From contig JAQFVV010000030.1 of assembly GCA_028023455.1 (NCBI GenBank), positions 2,190,501 through 2,254,500 of the forward strand: a stretch of 64,000 nucleotides of DNA, written 5' to 3'. The position numbers and the translations under genes were made by a program. The notes below the pieces were generated by a model, which saw only the letters and a program-made list of their open reading frames with translations, made no database searches and was not told the origin of the DNA. Every line of letters starts with the position of its first letter. Within the stretch, counting starts at the first letter, position 1. This DNA comes from Epiperipatus broadwayi (lineage: Eukaryota; Onychophora; Udeonychophora; Euonychophora; Peripatidae). Of the stretch, positions 33,510-43,619 are shown one piece after another.

Positions 33510-35506
33510 CGTTGAATAAAAGACATAAGTTCCTAGAATTATATATAGTAAAAAATAATATTAGCCCGTTACTCGGCAGAAATTGGTTCGCGGCTTTGGG
33601 AATACGTGTGGAAATATTAAAAAAGGTCCGTATAGAAACTACCATAAAAGAACGATACCCGGAATTGTTTAGGCCTGGAGTGTCGGAATTTAGAACTAGA
33701 CCAGTGGATATTGAACTAGTGAAAGATGCAAAAGGAATTATATGTAAACCTCGAAAAGTGCCGTTTGCGATAAGAGAAAAAGTAGAGAAAGAATTAAATG
33801 ATCTTGTAGCTAAAGGAGTTCTCACACCTACGGAAGAGTCATCGTGGGCGACCCCGATAGTGCCGATTGTGAAACCAGAGGGTAGTTTACAGTTATGTGG
33901 AGATTATCGTCTCACAATAAATAAATATATAAATAAGGGAGCTTACCCCGTTCCAAATGTGCGAGAATTACAGAAGGCAAAATATTTTGCAAAAATAGAT
34001 CTGAAAACAGCATTTCATCAGATTCCTGTAACTAAGGAGACGGCAGAGCTACTCACGTTAACCACGCACAAAGGCTTATATAAGTGCAATAAATTACCGT
34101 ATGGAATAACGATCGCACCAAACGTGTTTCAAGCAAAAATGGATATGCTTTTTAGAGCAATGGATGGGGTAATCCCATACTTGGATGATATTCTCGTCGT
34201 TGGTGAGACAGAAAATGAGCTTGAAAAGCATGTGGATCAGGTTTGTTCGAAGTTAGACCAAGCTAAAGCGAAATTAAACGTAGGAAAGTGTATATGGTCT
34301 GCGAAGGAAATTAAATTTCTCGGACACATCGTAACTGAAAAAGGACGCCGCCCAGACCCAGAAAAGGTAAAAGCCATAAAAAATGCCAGAAAACCCCAAA
34401 ACGTGAAGGAACCAGAAAAGGTAAAAGCCATAAAAAATGCCAGAAAACCCCAAAACGTGAAGGAACTTCAAGCATTTTTAGGACTGCTAAATTTCTACGA
34501 AAGTTTTTTAGCTGGGAAATCACATGTGCTATCACCGCTATACATGTTGTTAAAGAAAAAACAACGTTGGATATGGAGCACAGAACAAAATAAAGCTTTT
34601 GAAACTGCAAAAGACTTGCTGACATTGGAAAGTTTGTTAGTGCATTATCGGAATGACTGGGAATTATGTATTACTGCAGACGCATCGGAATACAGCGTCA
34701 GAGCTGTCCTCTCTCATCCATGTTATGAAGGTGAACGTCCTATTGCGTTTGCTTCGAGATTACTGACACCAGCTGAGAAAAATTACAGCCAAGTGGATAA
34801 GGAAGCTTTAGCAGTGATTTTCGTGGTAAAGAAGTACCACCAATATGCATACGGACGGAAATTCACGATCTATACCGATCATCGCCATCTAACGGGAATT
34901 TTCGGCTGTGTAAAAAATGTTTATGAATCGTCAAGCCCACGTATGTTACGATGGATAGATATATTGTCGCATTATGATTTCACATTAATTTACAAGCCCG
35001 GAAAAAAGATCAGTCATGCTGATGCTTTGTCCAGATTGCCAGATGTAAAGGAAATTACTTATGAAATAAAGGAAATAAACTACATTGATGCTCTAAATCC
35101 AGAAGGGATAAATAGCAACGTCATAGCGCACTGGACTAGGAATGATAAAGGATACATGAAATTGATAAATTGGATAAAAAAAGGTTGGCCATCTAGATGC
35201 CCCAGTGAATTAAGTCATGGCATCTGGATTGCCAGAGAAGGACTGTCTGTGTGCAACGGATGCATATTAAATAATGATCGTGTTTTAGTGCCTACTAATG
35301 GCAGAAAAAAAATCTTAAGCTTATTGCATAAAGGACACCCTGGAATAGTGCGTATGAAAGCTCTGGCTAGATCATATGTATGGTGGCCAAACTTGACAAA
35401 GGATATTGAGAACATGCTGAAAGAATGTGTAAACTGCCAACAGATAACTAAACTGCCTCCAAAAAAATTTGAAACTTGGGAAGCACCTTCTGCCCCATGG
35501 TCGTGA
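33506..35506 (+). CDS. pol: Gypsy pol: protease end, RT, RNase H, integrase N-terminus
   Basis: 666 codons in the -1 frame relative to gag. There is no ATG at the start, so expression would need frameshifting; the start given is the first codon of the open stretch. Protease tail LLGRNWFAALGI. RT: KIDLKTAFHQIP with catalytic D165, and YLDD at 225-228. An exact 54-bp tandem duplication (34358-34465) repeats 18 residues at 285-302 and 303-320, after FLGHIV. RNase H: first Asp D392 in TADASE, TDHRHL, then HADALSRLP. Integrase zinc region H608, H611, C641, C644. It ends at TGA (35504) just before the catalytic core; the family usually has Arg there, so CGA to TGA is likely. Confidence 0.9.
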   Translation: MTLNKRHKFLELYIVKNNISPLLGRNWFAALGIRVEILKKVRIETTIKERYPELFRPGVSEFRTRPVDIELVKDAKGIICKPRKVPFAIREKVEKELNDLVAKGVLTPTEESSWATPIVPIVKPEGSLQLCGDYRLTINKYINKGAYPVPNVRELQKAKYFAKIDLKTAFHQIPVTKETAELLTLTTHKGLYKCNKLPYGITIAPNVFQAKMDMLFRAMDGVIPYLDDILVVGETENELEKHVDQVCSKLDQAKAKLNVGKCIWSAKEIKFLGHIVTEKGRRPDPEKVKAIKNARKPQNVKEPEKVKAIKNARKPQNVKELQAFLGLLNFYESFLAGKSHVLSPLYMLLKKKQRWIWSTEQNKAFETAKDLLTLESLLVHYRNDWELCITADASEYSVRAVLSHPCYEGERPIAFASRLLTPAEKNYSQVDKEALAVIFVVKKYHQYAYGRKFTIYTDHRHLTGIFGCVKNVYESSSPRMLRWIDILSHYDFTLIYKPGKKISHADALSRLPDVKEITYEIKEINYIDALNPEGINSNVIAHWTRNDKGYMKLINWIKKGWPSRCPSELSHGIWIAREGLSVCNGCILNNDRVLVPTNGRKKILSLLHKGHPGIVRMKALARSYVWWPNLTKDIENMLKECVNCQQITKLPPKKFETWEAPSAPWS

Positions 35507-35923
35507 ATTCATCTGGACCATGTTGGACCATTGAACGGATATATTATATTGTTATTAGATGACGCGTATTCACGTTGGACTGAGTACAGAGTGGTTAAAG
35601 ATACCAGTGCTGAGTGCACCATCCGGGTGTTAAATGAAGTGTTTGCTAGCCACGGTTATCCGGAAAATGTTGTGACAGATAACGGTGCAGGATTTACGTC
35701 AACAAAATTTAAAGATTTTCTGAGGGACAGAGGAATAGAACATACTCTCACACCACCATACCACCCTCAGAGCAATGGTATAGCTGAGCAAGGAGTGCAA
35801 CACCTAAAGTACACCATAAAAAAATTACAATTAAAGAACATGTTGGATGCGTTAGTGCAAGCAATGTATACACAGCATTTCACGCGAGTACTTCAACAGG
35901 AAAAACCCCAGCAGAGTTATTAA
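35507..35923 (+). pseudogene. Gypsy integrase catalytic core, downstream of a stop
   Basis: Same frame as pol, so only the TGA at 35504 separates them. The DDE triad is complete: Asp codon 35516 (IHLDHVGP), Asp 35678 (VTDNGAGF), Glu 35786 (NGIAEQGV), with 35 residues between the second Asp and Glu as expected for retroviral-type integrases. The frame runs out at 35923 after a frameshift near 35870; the continuation is in the next frame (TGKTPAELLMGR style). Confidence 0.85.
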
Positions 35924-36411
35924 TGGGTCGGAAATGCCGGACACATCTATCACAACTTTTGCCTGGAAACCATAAGAGTAGAGTTTTCTCAACGGATAAG
36001 TTTCTACCCAGTGAAGACGTTTGGATTTATGATGTGTTGAAGAGTAAATGGATCCCGGGAACTGTAAAACAGCTACTGTCAAAACAAATTCGTCTGGTGG
36101 AGTTATAAAATTAAAAATCATTTAGAAAACACATAAACCACCTTCGCCACCGTCGAGAGGACCCTGCATCAGAGGACGAGAGTGAAATGCCGTTGGATAC
36201 AAATATAGAAATGCCATTGGATATAAATATAGAAACGGAACGTGGAGATGAAACCGATCTGGAAATGGTATTGAATAAGGATACTTCAAAAGATGAAGAG
36301 TTGGAGGATGTACCGTGTGACCCAGTGCAAGAAGGGTTAAAAACACAAAGACTTTCCAGAGCACGTCGTTTACCTGTTAAGTTTAAAGACTACGTTTGTA
36401 GTTAAGCTCCA
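35870..36411 (+). pseudogene. Gypsy integrase C-terminal tail, broken
   Basis: In the +2 frame relative to the core: LMGRKCRTHLSQLLPG, then PSEDVWIYDVLKSKWIPGTV, the usual post-core segment. Stops follow at 36106-36108 and 36112-36114, then a second open piece (36187-36405) rich in Glu/Asp with a 24-bp near-duplicate starting MPLDTNIE / MPLDINIE, ending SRARRLPVKFKDYVCS just before the polypurine tract. Non-functional. Confidence 0.8.
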
Positions 36412-36422
36412 TTTATTTCCAG

Positions 36423-36436
36423 AGTAGGGGGAGGAG
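36423..36436 (+). other. Polypurine tract
   Basis: AGTAGGGGGAGGAG abuts the TG of the 3' LTR; it is the plus-strand primer site of the element. Confidence 0.9.
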
Positions 36437-36784
36437 TGCGATATACCCACCTACAGACTTAAGTATAAATACGTAAAAACTACATACCTGCTTATGGATT
36501 ACTCTGTTAAATAAATATAAAGAGAGCGCTGCTATCGTTTATCCAGACCAGACATGACAGATCGATAAGCATGGATATAAATAGCATGGTAGAACGATCT
36601 ACTCGCTCTCTTGTGTCCAGGTTCACATGTGTAAAAGTAGTCAACGCCTTGGAAGGATATCTAGTCTCCAAGAAGAAACCATCCTCTAATGGTAATAGTG
36701 ATAATTTGCTATCTGTGAAAACCCTGGATTATTATTATGCTTGCTGACTGGTTCTCTCTCATAGAGTAACCCTCAGACATAGCA
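36437..36784 (+). repeat. 3' LTR of Gypsy element
   Basis: TGCGATATACCC...ACATAGCA, 348 bp, equal in length to the 5' LTR and differing at three positions (36439, 36472, 36627). Followed by the target duplication TATTA. Confidence 0.95.
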
Positions 36785-36950
36785 TATTATATGAATCTAC
36801 ATAAATATTTACGAGTGCCTGCATAACATATCAAAGCACTATCAAAAATTTAGATTAAACTCTTATCATCACCATTAGCAGTTACTGGTAAAAGAGTAAT
36901 TTCATTCTAATTCTGAAACAATTAAAAAATAGATAAAAAAAACAAATCCA

Positions 36951-37045
36951 TTTTTTCCCATGTGTCATAGCATTTGCCAGGAAGCAAACCTGCTAACCCA
37001 GGACAACTGCTTGTAAGGCAGCCGTGCTGACCTCTCGACCACATT
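36951..37045 (-). mobile_element. tRNA-derived SINE, subfamily B
   Basis: Minus strand: GTGGTCGAGAGGTCAGCACG, TTACAAGCAGTTGTCCTGG, AGCAGGTTTGCTTCCTGG (decayed B box), CTATGACACATGGG, A run. Target duplication not clear. Confidence 0.85.
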
Positions 37046-37206
37046 TTTGTTTGCTATCCAAAATCTTATATGGTTAGTATATTAGAATAGTGATAATTAA
37101 TGGGATGAATATCAAATCAATCAAATTGTTCTTGTAGGTTTATTCAAGTTGACAAAGCAGAGCTTTGCAAAGATGATACAAATCAGACCAATTAATGATC
37201 ATTTAA

Positions 37207-37554
37207 ATGCATCTTCATATATATATATATTCATGTTTATATTCATACATTGGACATACCAATCATAGAATAAACTTAAGAAAGGAAAAACACATTTTGG
37301 CAGTTAGAGAAAAATCAAATTCATCACCCATTTATTCACACGTTGAATTAACTAACCATGACATTAATTTTAATAAAACACATATTCTGGCAAAAATTGA
37401 ACAATATGATTATAGTTTGCTAATGGAAGCTGTAGAGATTTTTAAAAGGTCTAAGAGCATAAATGAAAAGAGTGAATTAAAGAAAATTAATAATATTTGG
37501 AAAAGCTATAGGAGGATAAAATATTTTTTAAACTTCTCAACCAATAGAATTTGA
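37207..37554 (+). pseudogene. Penelope-like element GIY-YIG endonuclease end
   Basis: Open for 115 codons. Residues from about 15 read YIGHTNHRINLRKEKHILAV, with the catalytic-type Arg and Glu of a GIY-YIG fold in the usual YIG...R...KEH order, then SNSSPIYSHVELTNHDINF and THILAKIEQYDYSLLMEAVE. This order matches PLE nucleases, which make the nick that primes reverse transcription. The first half of the motif (GIY) and the whole RT are missing: 5'-truncated, as PLE copies usually are. A Lys-rich tail ends at TGA 37552. A hammerhead-like core lies 80 bases downstream. This is the only protein-coding candidate related to the ribozyme-bearing repeats here, apart from the fossil at 9960. Confidence 0.7.
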
Positions 37555-37630
37555 GAATGAGGAGATAATAAAAATAAATAAATAATGATTTTAAATCTCA
37601 CCACACACATTCTTATGATTTGAAAAAGTT

Positions 37631-37661
37631 CTGACAAAAGTATTTGTTATTGTACTGAAAC
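37631..37661 (+). ncRNA. Degenerate hammerhead core downstream of the PLE
   Basis: CTGACAA, hairpin AGTA-TTTGTTATTG-TACT, GAAAC. The first box departs from CTGANGA at two positions (C at 5, A at 6 of the box); the second box and stem II are kept. The place, just 3' of a GIY-YIG reading frame, is where PLE hammerheads have been described. Confidence 0.45.
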
Positions 37662-37699
37662 ATCGGCTATTTAGCTATTATATTTTTATTATATGGAAG

Positions 37700-38315
37700 C
37701 TCCAGTAAATAATACTATGAATTCATCATTTTCCATAAGAATATTAGAATTAATATATATATATATATATTGTACCTACTAAAGTTTGAGATGAGTTTCA
37801 GTATGTGACAAAATGTCAGTCATATTTTTTTTTCTTTCTTGTGTGATATTGATGATGGATATCTTAACCTATAAAGCATTGGTATGTGTTGCTATAATAC
37901 TGATATTAATATAAAAAATTGTTTATAGGTAATTGTAAGATTGTGAATTGACTTTATTTATTTTAAAATGGATATGTGAATAATAAAGCATATAGTTTGA
38001 ATAAAATTATTATTCTTTATTTATATGTTTTCATTACTGCATTCGCCATAATAGATTACAAATAATATACATAAATAATGTTTCTAGTTATATTTGTTAT
38101 TTTATTTGTATAATATTATATTTGAAAGATATGTGTAAAAAGTTTATTTCCACTGTAGTATAAAAAAAAAGTAGTCTTAATTATTTAATTTATGTTTAAG
38201 TGAAAGGATCTTATTTGTATCTTGAAAATATAAATGTTTGTAATATATAATTGTGAAATATTTTTGTCATTATTGTGTAATAAGATTTTTATTTATGGAA
38301 CACTGACTAGACTTG
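37700..38315. other. A+T-rich spacer
   Basis: No gene recognised; short TA microsatellite at about 37754-37770. Confidence 0.5.
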
Positions 38316-38317
38316 AC

Positions 38318-38420
38318 TAAAGAGTGAATAGCTGAGAGGTCAACATAGCTGCCTTGCAAGCAAGCAGTTGGTTGCAGATGTTGTTGCAGGTTCACCTCCC
38401 GGACGATGCTATGACATATA
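38318..38420 (+). mobile_element. tRNA-derived SINE, subfamily A, decayed
   Basis: GAATAGCTGAGAGGTCAACA (A box), GCCTTGCAAGCAAGCAGTTG, GCAGGTTCACCTCCCGG (B box), CTATGACATAT plus A run. Several CpG sites have changed to TpG/CpA compared with the copy at 1701. No duplication found. Confidence 0.85.
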
Positions 38421-39179
38421 AAAAAAAGTATTGCTATAGTTAGTATGAGATCAAAGGAAAAAGTTATAAATAGAACTGAAAAAAAACTAGCTCTCCCTTG
38501 TTTGGCTTCAACAGAAGCATATCTAAATTTCTTTACACGATTATCTTTTTATTTATTTTAAAAGTATATAGTATAACGTTTTCCATTTTGATAGGCCTCT
38601 ACACACTAATATAAACTGCGCGTGAGTTGATCAAGTTATGTCGAAAAGAAGAAAGTTGTATTTCTATTTCTAAAAAACATAACTATATTTCCTGATCAAA
38701 CTCGGCCTATTAACCCTTTAACCACTAATTATATTATTGGTTGTATGAGGTAAAAATCAAATCTTTTAATTGGCCAACTCACAAACTGAAGACAAAGCCT
38801 ATTGTTAAAACATATTCACCTATAATATTAAATTCAACTCAGATACGTTTATAAAAAGTATATTACTAACTTTTCAGGTTATGAAAGAGAACGAAAGTTC
38901 TTTCAAAAATAAATTGCTATTTATTTATTATAAAATATATTCAATTTCGGCAAATATAAAACGAATGTCTAAACAAAAAAGTGCTGATGCAAATGCTTTT
39001 TTTCAATTTTACGTTATGGAAAAGTAAAGATTTCTTTTTGCTAAATCTTAAATATTTTTACTAAAATCTTCAATATTTTTCAAAAATAATTTTGTTTTTT
39101 TAGTATATTTTTTAAAAAACTATTTTAATTTTTCATTTTATATTTTTTTAATACTTAAATTACATTCGAAATGAAAATC

Positions 39180-40400
39180 TCAGCATTTTTCTTTATTTTC
39201 TTTGATCAGGCGGTTTCTTTGTTCTTTCCAGCCAATCAGAATGTCTTTTTTGGCTGAGAGCTGGCTGACAGCCAATCACCGACAAGGTTCTTCTTTGTTT
39301 AGTTTTAAATGCGGTTTTTTTGATTTTTTATTTGTAAAATAATTCGGAAGAGGGCACCATCTTACAGAACTTTTAAAAACCTAATCAATAACTGTCAAAC
39401 AAATATTCTACCATTAAAACTAGCAGAATTTGAGTGACGTCAGATGTCGACGAGATGCCTCGTAAGAGGCGGTTAAAGAATAATTGTTGAGAATTATGCT
39501 ATTGATGAAATCAGCTTTTAATTTATTCAATATGGGCACCAGGTCCTTTTATTCTAAAGAGACCGCTGAAATCTGTCGCCAGCACGTCTCGCAAATAAAA
39601 AAAAGAAAATACTTTTAAACTAATCGGTATTGCATCATACCGTAACGAGAATTATTTTTTTAAAATATTATTATTCCTGGAATTTATTAAACACATTGGC
39701 AAAGGTAAATTATATATTTAAACATCACTAAAATAATATTAATAAATTCAATAATAATTAATAACTATTATTAATAACGCACAATGAAAAAGGTTGATAA
39801 AAGTAAAATCTCTTTTATTCCAACAAACTAAAAATATTTATAAGTTAAATTATGAATTAACTAAACTGGAGAAAATGTGAATCAATTTATAAAAAACAAT
39901 TGGATAAAGTAATTTAATAATGTTCACTTATTACAATTCATTTCCAAGATCTTGTATAAAATTATTTAAACGAAAGTCTCTTTAATAAGAAAATTAATGT
40001 CTATATCAGGATTATTTTAAGACTTGTTTGCAAACACTTAATTTTGTCACAATCAGGAATAAGTAGTCTTACCGGTAAGTTTTAGTGAATTCATGCTGGT
40101 TGTAGATAACTATGCATAGTTTTTCGGGGTTAAAATGAGCTCACGGCCTTTGATTATTAGTTGATCTTGCGGTCCATTCTCCTAGTCAGTCATGAAAGCT
40201 TTTCTGGTGTACATCTTCAGGCATGATGTCCGCAGAAGCTCTGGTTCACTCCGACATGCCGAATTACTAGCGATCTTGGATATATTATTGTTATCCAAGA
40301 CCAACTAGCCAACTAGAGAAACCAACAAACAAGACGTTCTTCAAACTGACCTCTGCCTTTTATACTAGAGGCCCAGTTTTCCGACTTCTGCGCATATCTT
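39180..40400. promoter_or_regulatory. Promoter-like block, possible decayed LTR (minus)
   Basis: Two CCAAT boxes (CAGCCAATCAGAA at 39228, CAGCCAATCACC at 39270) and a perfect cAMP-response-type palindrome TGACGTCA at about 39434 occur in a short CpG-bearing patch. On the minus strand TATAAAAGGCAGAGG (40364 downwards) and the PBS-like TGGCGACAGATTTCAGCGG (about 39578 downwards) suggest an LTR reading leftwards. The two readings compete; neither has confirming ends or an open frame. Confidence 0.3.
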
Positions 40401-40404
40401 TTGT

Positions 40405-42315
40405 CAAAATATACATTGATAATCTTATATATTCTTTATAAAATTTATGTAACAAAGTCTTTATTTTTTTCAGCATAATTCTGCCATCTTTAATTAGTTG
40501 AAGTATTTTTACTTTCTCTTATCTAGATTGGTATTTTATGTCTTTTGTTCTCTCCAATTCTACTTTTATTTCTAATTACATTAAAAAAAAATATTTTACT
40601 TTCACTGTACGTTTTTTTTTTTTTTTTAAAAAAAAAAATTAGTCAAAAAAAAATCCAAATTTACTTTTATTTTTTAGCTTTTACCAAATGCCAATATATT
40701 TGCAACAAAATAAACGTTACAATAGTTAAATGGACAAAATGATGGGGTGAAAAGCAATGATATTCACCCAGATACTGTACATTGTGTTGAGGATTTGTGA
40801 GGAGTGACAATTTATAAAAATGGAAAATTAATTCTTAGTATTTCAAAACTATCGCAACTTTAAAAACAGATATTATCTACTTTTCAATGATTAGATCGAA
40901 ATCTGTATACAAAGATTATGTTTACTTACTGATATAATTTATAAGCCTGATAGATGACTTTAGCATCTGTTTACTTGTAATGTTATGATTTGATTACTTG
41001 CTAAATGAAAAATAACTACATTGTATGACTGTGCATATAAATTAGTGTTTGCATACTTATAACCATACCAAATATCTATTGAATGAAAAGATAATTTAGA
41101 TATGTGAAAAGTATTAAAATTAACAAAATGTATTTTGAATGTTATAGCTTTTCATAATATTTCTACCTTCTCTGGAAAAACAAAATATCGAATTGTGACT
41201 TAAAAACACACACACACACTAAAATTATGGTACTATTTTAAAATGCCATATTTAAAGACAATTACTCAGGTTGTTTGCTTATATTTATTAGCATTATTGC
41301 TATATTTTTTTCTCTTAATTTAAAATGTATAGTATTTATTGATAAAAATATTAGAATAATTTTAGGCTAAATAGTGATGTATTTACATACGTAAATTCAA
41401 GAGAGTTATGTCTTTCTAAGTTTGAATTTATATCTTGCAGCATAGTAATTATTATTTTAATTTAAAATATTCATTTTTTTATTTCAGGCACATGGTCTTA
41501 AGGTTATAGCCTTAATATGTATTACTTATTGATTGATTGTAAATTAACTTCAGGTATGTCTCTTATATTAGGAATTCAACAAGTTTATATCATAATAAGT
41601 ATTTATTTTATTCTCTTAAATTTATATTAGCAAAGAAGTAGATTCATTTTTGTATATATATATGTGTGTGTGTGTGTTGTAATGGAACAGGGTTTTACCT
41701 GATATCATAATAGGTCGGTTAGGTTATCACAATGAATAAGGGAGTCTTTCTTGGATTCTTGCACCTATATACCCATATATACTTTAACTTCATTCCTGGG
41801 AGATGAGAGATTAATAATCAAATAAATATTAAATTATATACCTACTCTCATCTTATCCTTACCATTTTTAGTTTCCATTAATCCCAGGTTTGAAACCCAT
41901 GGAGAATCTGCATAGTCATCTAATTCAGGGTATATTAATATTACGTAAAATTTGGATATGCATGAATGCGTTTAGGTGTATAAGGATAGGTGTGGATATA
42001 TAAAATCTGTGTAAATGTGTAAAACATAGGTAATTATGTGAAGAGATATGACCAATTGAAAATTGAATATAGAAAAATACACTAAGAGTTTTTAACTTAA
42101 ACACTTATATATATTTAATAAATATATTTACAATAAATAAATTTTTAAGACTAAAATTGATAAACTATAAAATATTTAACTTAACATTTATGGTTATTCT
42201 TTGCTCATAATTTATTTCAATTATTATTCCAAACTCTTAATCCCCTACAAAGAATAATCATTTGATGTCCATGCTAATATAAATAAAATTTATATTATAT
42301 ATTTTTATATTGGTC
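40405..42315. other. A+T-rich spacer
   Basis: No gene recognised. T15/A11 runs at about 40611-40640 form a simple hairpin; a (TA)(TG) microsatellite is at about 41655-41680. Confidence 0.5.
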
Positions 42316-42319
42316 TATT

Positions 42320-42577
42320 TCCCTCGAATCCCATGCTAGTACTGACACTGGTCAGGCCAGCAACACCTTTAGAAGAGGGTAGAATAATACCTCTCAAAAT
42401 GTTGTGCGTACACAAACCTGTTTGCTATGCTATTATTAACATTTGAATGTATTTGGAATATTTAAATAAAAGTTAAAATTTTCTAAAGACATTCAATACT
42501 CATATTAAATGATGGAAATAGTCCAATACAAAAATACAACTAGAACAACATCATCAAAAACCTTCAGGAAAACATTA
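42320..42577 (+). mobile_element. SINE-C, 5'-truncated copy
   Basis: Homologous over about 250 bases to the fuller minus copy at 61048-61372: CCATGCTAGTACTGACACTG, GTCAGGCCAGCAACACC, TTGAATGTATTTGGAATATT, TCTAAAGACATTCAAT, ATACAAAAATACAACTAGAA, CCTTCAGGAAAACA. It starts at the B box, so the tRNA A box is lost. Non-coding. Confidence 0.75.
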
Positions 42578-42886
42578 TATTATATAGATTCCTAAATAAG
42601 TTTCCAAAAGTTCTGCAGCTAATGTAACACTTCCATATTTCATAATTTTTTCCAGAAATTCCTTAAAAATTAGCAATTAATTATAGAAAATTGTGTCACT
42701 AAATGTAGATATATTAATTTTTTAATGAAAAATTGATCGAAATGTTATTCCTTCTAATCTGTCCAAAAATCATTATTTTATTACTATATAATAGAGTGAT
42801 TTTTCTAGTATTAGGATCTTTATTACTTCATCAACATACTTCTTTCTATCTAACCATATCTATCGCCACTTACTGTGCTTAAGTTA

Positions 42887-43034
42887 TTGACAGTTGATAG
42901 TATTTAAACCATCCTTAACCAGAGCTCTTTTGTCCAATATGCCCACACTAGTTTAAAGGTGGCTCGAAACTATCGTGGCCATAATGGGCAGAACAGATCT
43001 GGGTAAGGATGATTTAAATACTATCAACTGTCAA
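42887..43034. repeat. Foldback, arms about 60 bp
   Basis: TTGACAGTTGATAGTATTTA at 42887 pairs with TAAATACTATCAACTGTCAA ending at 43034; arms 42887-42946 and 42976-43034, loop ACTAGTTTAAAGGTGGCTCG and GAAACTATCG. The loop has a GAAAC but no CUGANGA box. It lies directly left of the R2 inverted pair. Confidence 0.7.
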
Positions 43035-43070
43035 TTACTAAAGTTTACAGTAAATATCTTAGATGTTATC

Positions 43071-43613
43071 AAAACAGGCAAAACTCTCTCCATACAGTAA
43101 ACTAGAGTAATCAATGGATGCCAGAAGGCTTGTGCATAAAACTGCTATCTAATGCCTACTCATCCAATATCCCCAGACTAGTGTCTGGCTTGTGGCCTTT
43201 GTCAGTGAGGAGCTTTGGATCTGGAAGCACTGCACTTCGATCTTAGGAGCTAATGCAACTCTCCAGCAGCCACCTTTTATCTCTACTTAACTACAAAATT
43301 ATGATAATAAAATTGAAAACATAATATTTTCAATCCATGCTCAATAGCTTGTATAGTCATATGGATTGCATTAGATCGTAAGATCTAGGTGGAGTGCTCT
43401 CAGATCCAAGTCTCCTCACTGATGAAGGCCACAAGCCAGAAACTAGTCTGGGGATATTGGATGAGTAGGCACTAGATAAGGATTTTGTACACAAGTCTTC
43501 TGACATCCATTGATTACTCTGGTTGGCACTGAGTGGCACTACTGTATGGAGAGAGTTTTGCCTGTTTTAATAACAGTTATGAGCAAGCATAAGAAATAGT
43601 GATCCTGTGATGT
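43071..43613. repeat. Repeat R2, inverted pair
   Basis: A minus copy (43071-43330) and a plus copy (43345-43613) of the same unit face each other, each with a core: 43181-43205 (minus) CTGACAA...GACAC, decayed; 43419-43443 (plus) CTGATGA...GAAAC, intact. The plus unit ends AACAGTTATGAGCAAGCATA, the same terminal phrase that forms the palindrome at 3960-4034. Confidence 0.75.
43419..43443 (+). ncRNA. Hammerhead-like core in R2
   Basis: CTGATGA, A-GGC-CACAA-GCC-A, GAAAC: both boxes intact, stem II of three G-C pairs above an A-A mismatch. Upstream GGAG (43391) can pair with CTCC (43413) as a stem I. Confidence 0.5.
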
Positions 43614-43619
43614 TTAGTA

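Larger units (their letters stand above)
32078..36784 (+). mobile_element. Ty3/Gypsy LTR retrotransposon, near full length
   Basis: 4.7 kb with two 348-bp LTRs, a 5-bp target duplication TATTA (32073-32077 and 36785-36789), a primer-binding site, gag, protease, RT, RNase H, integrase and a polypurine tract in the usual Gypsy order. The integrase HHCC region with GHPGIVRMKALARSYVWWP resembles the Mag/K02A2.6-like branch. The coding region is broken by a nonsense codon (35504), a frameshift near 35870 and two stops near 36106-36117, and protease has lost its catalytic Gly. LTRs differ at three sites only, so insertion is fairly recent. Confidence 0.95.

Noticed and set aside
34237-34625. Overlapping minus-strand frames in the Gypsy pol region
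   Set aside because: Shadows of pol; their repeats reflect the 54-bp duplication.
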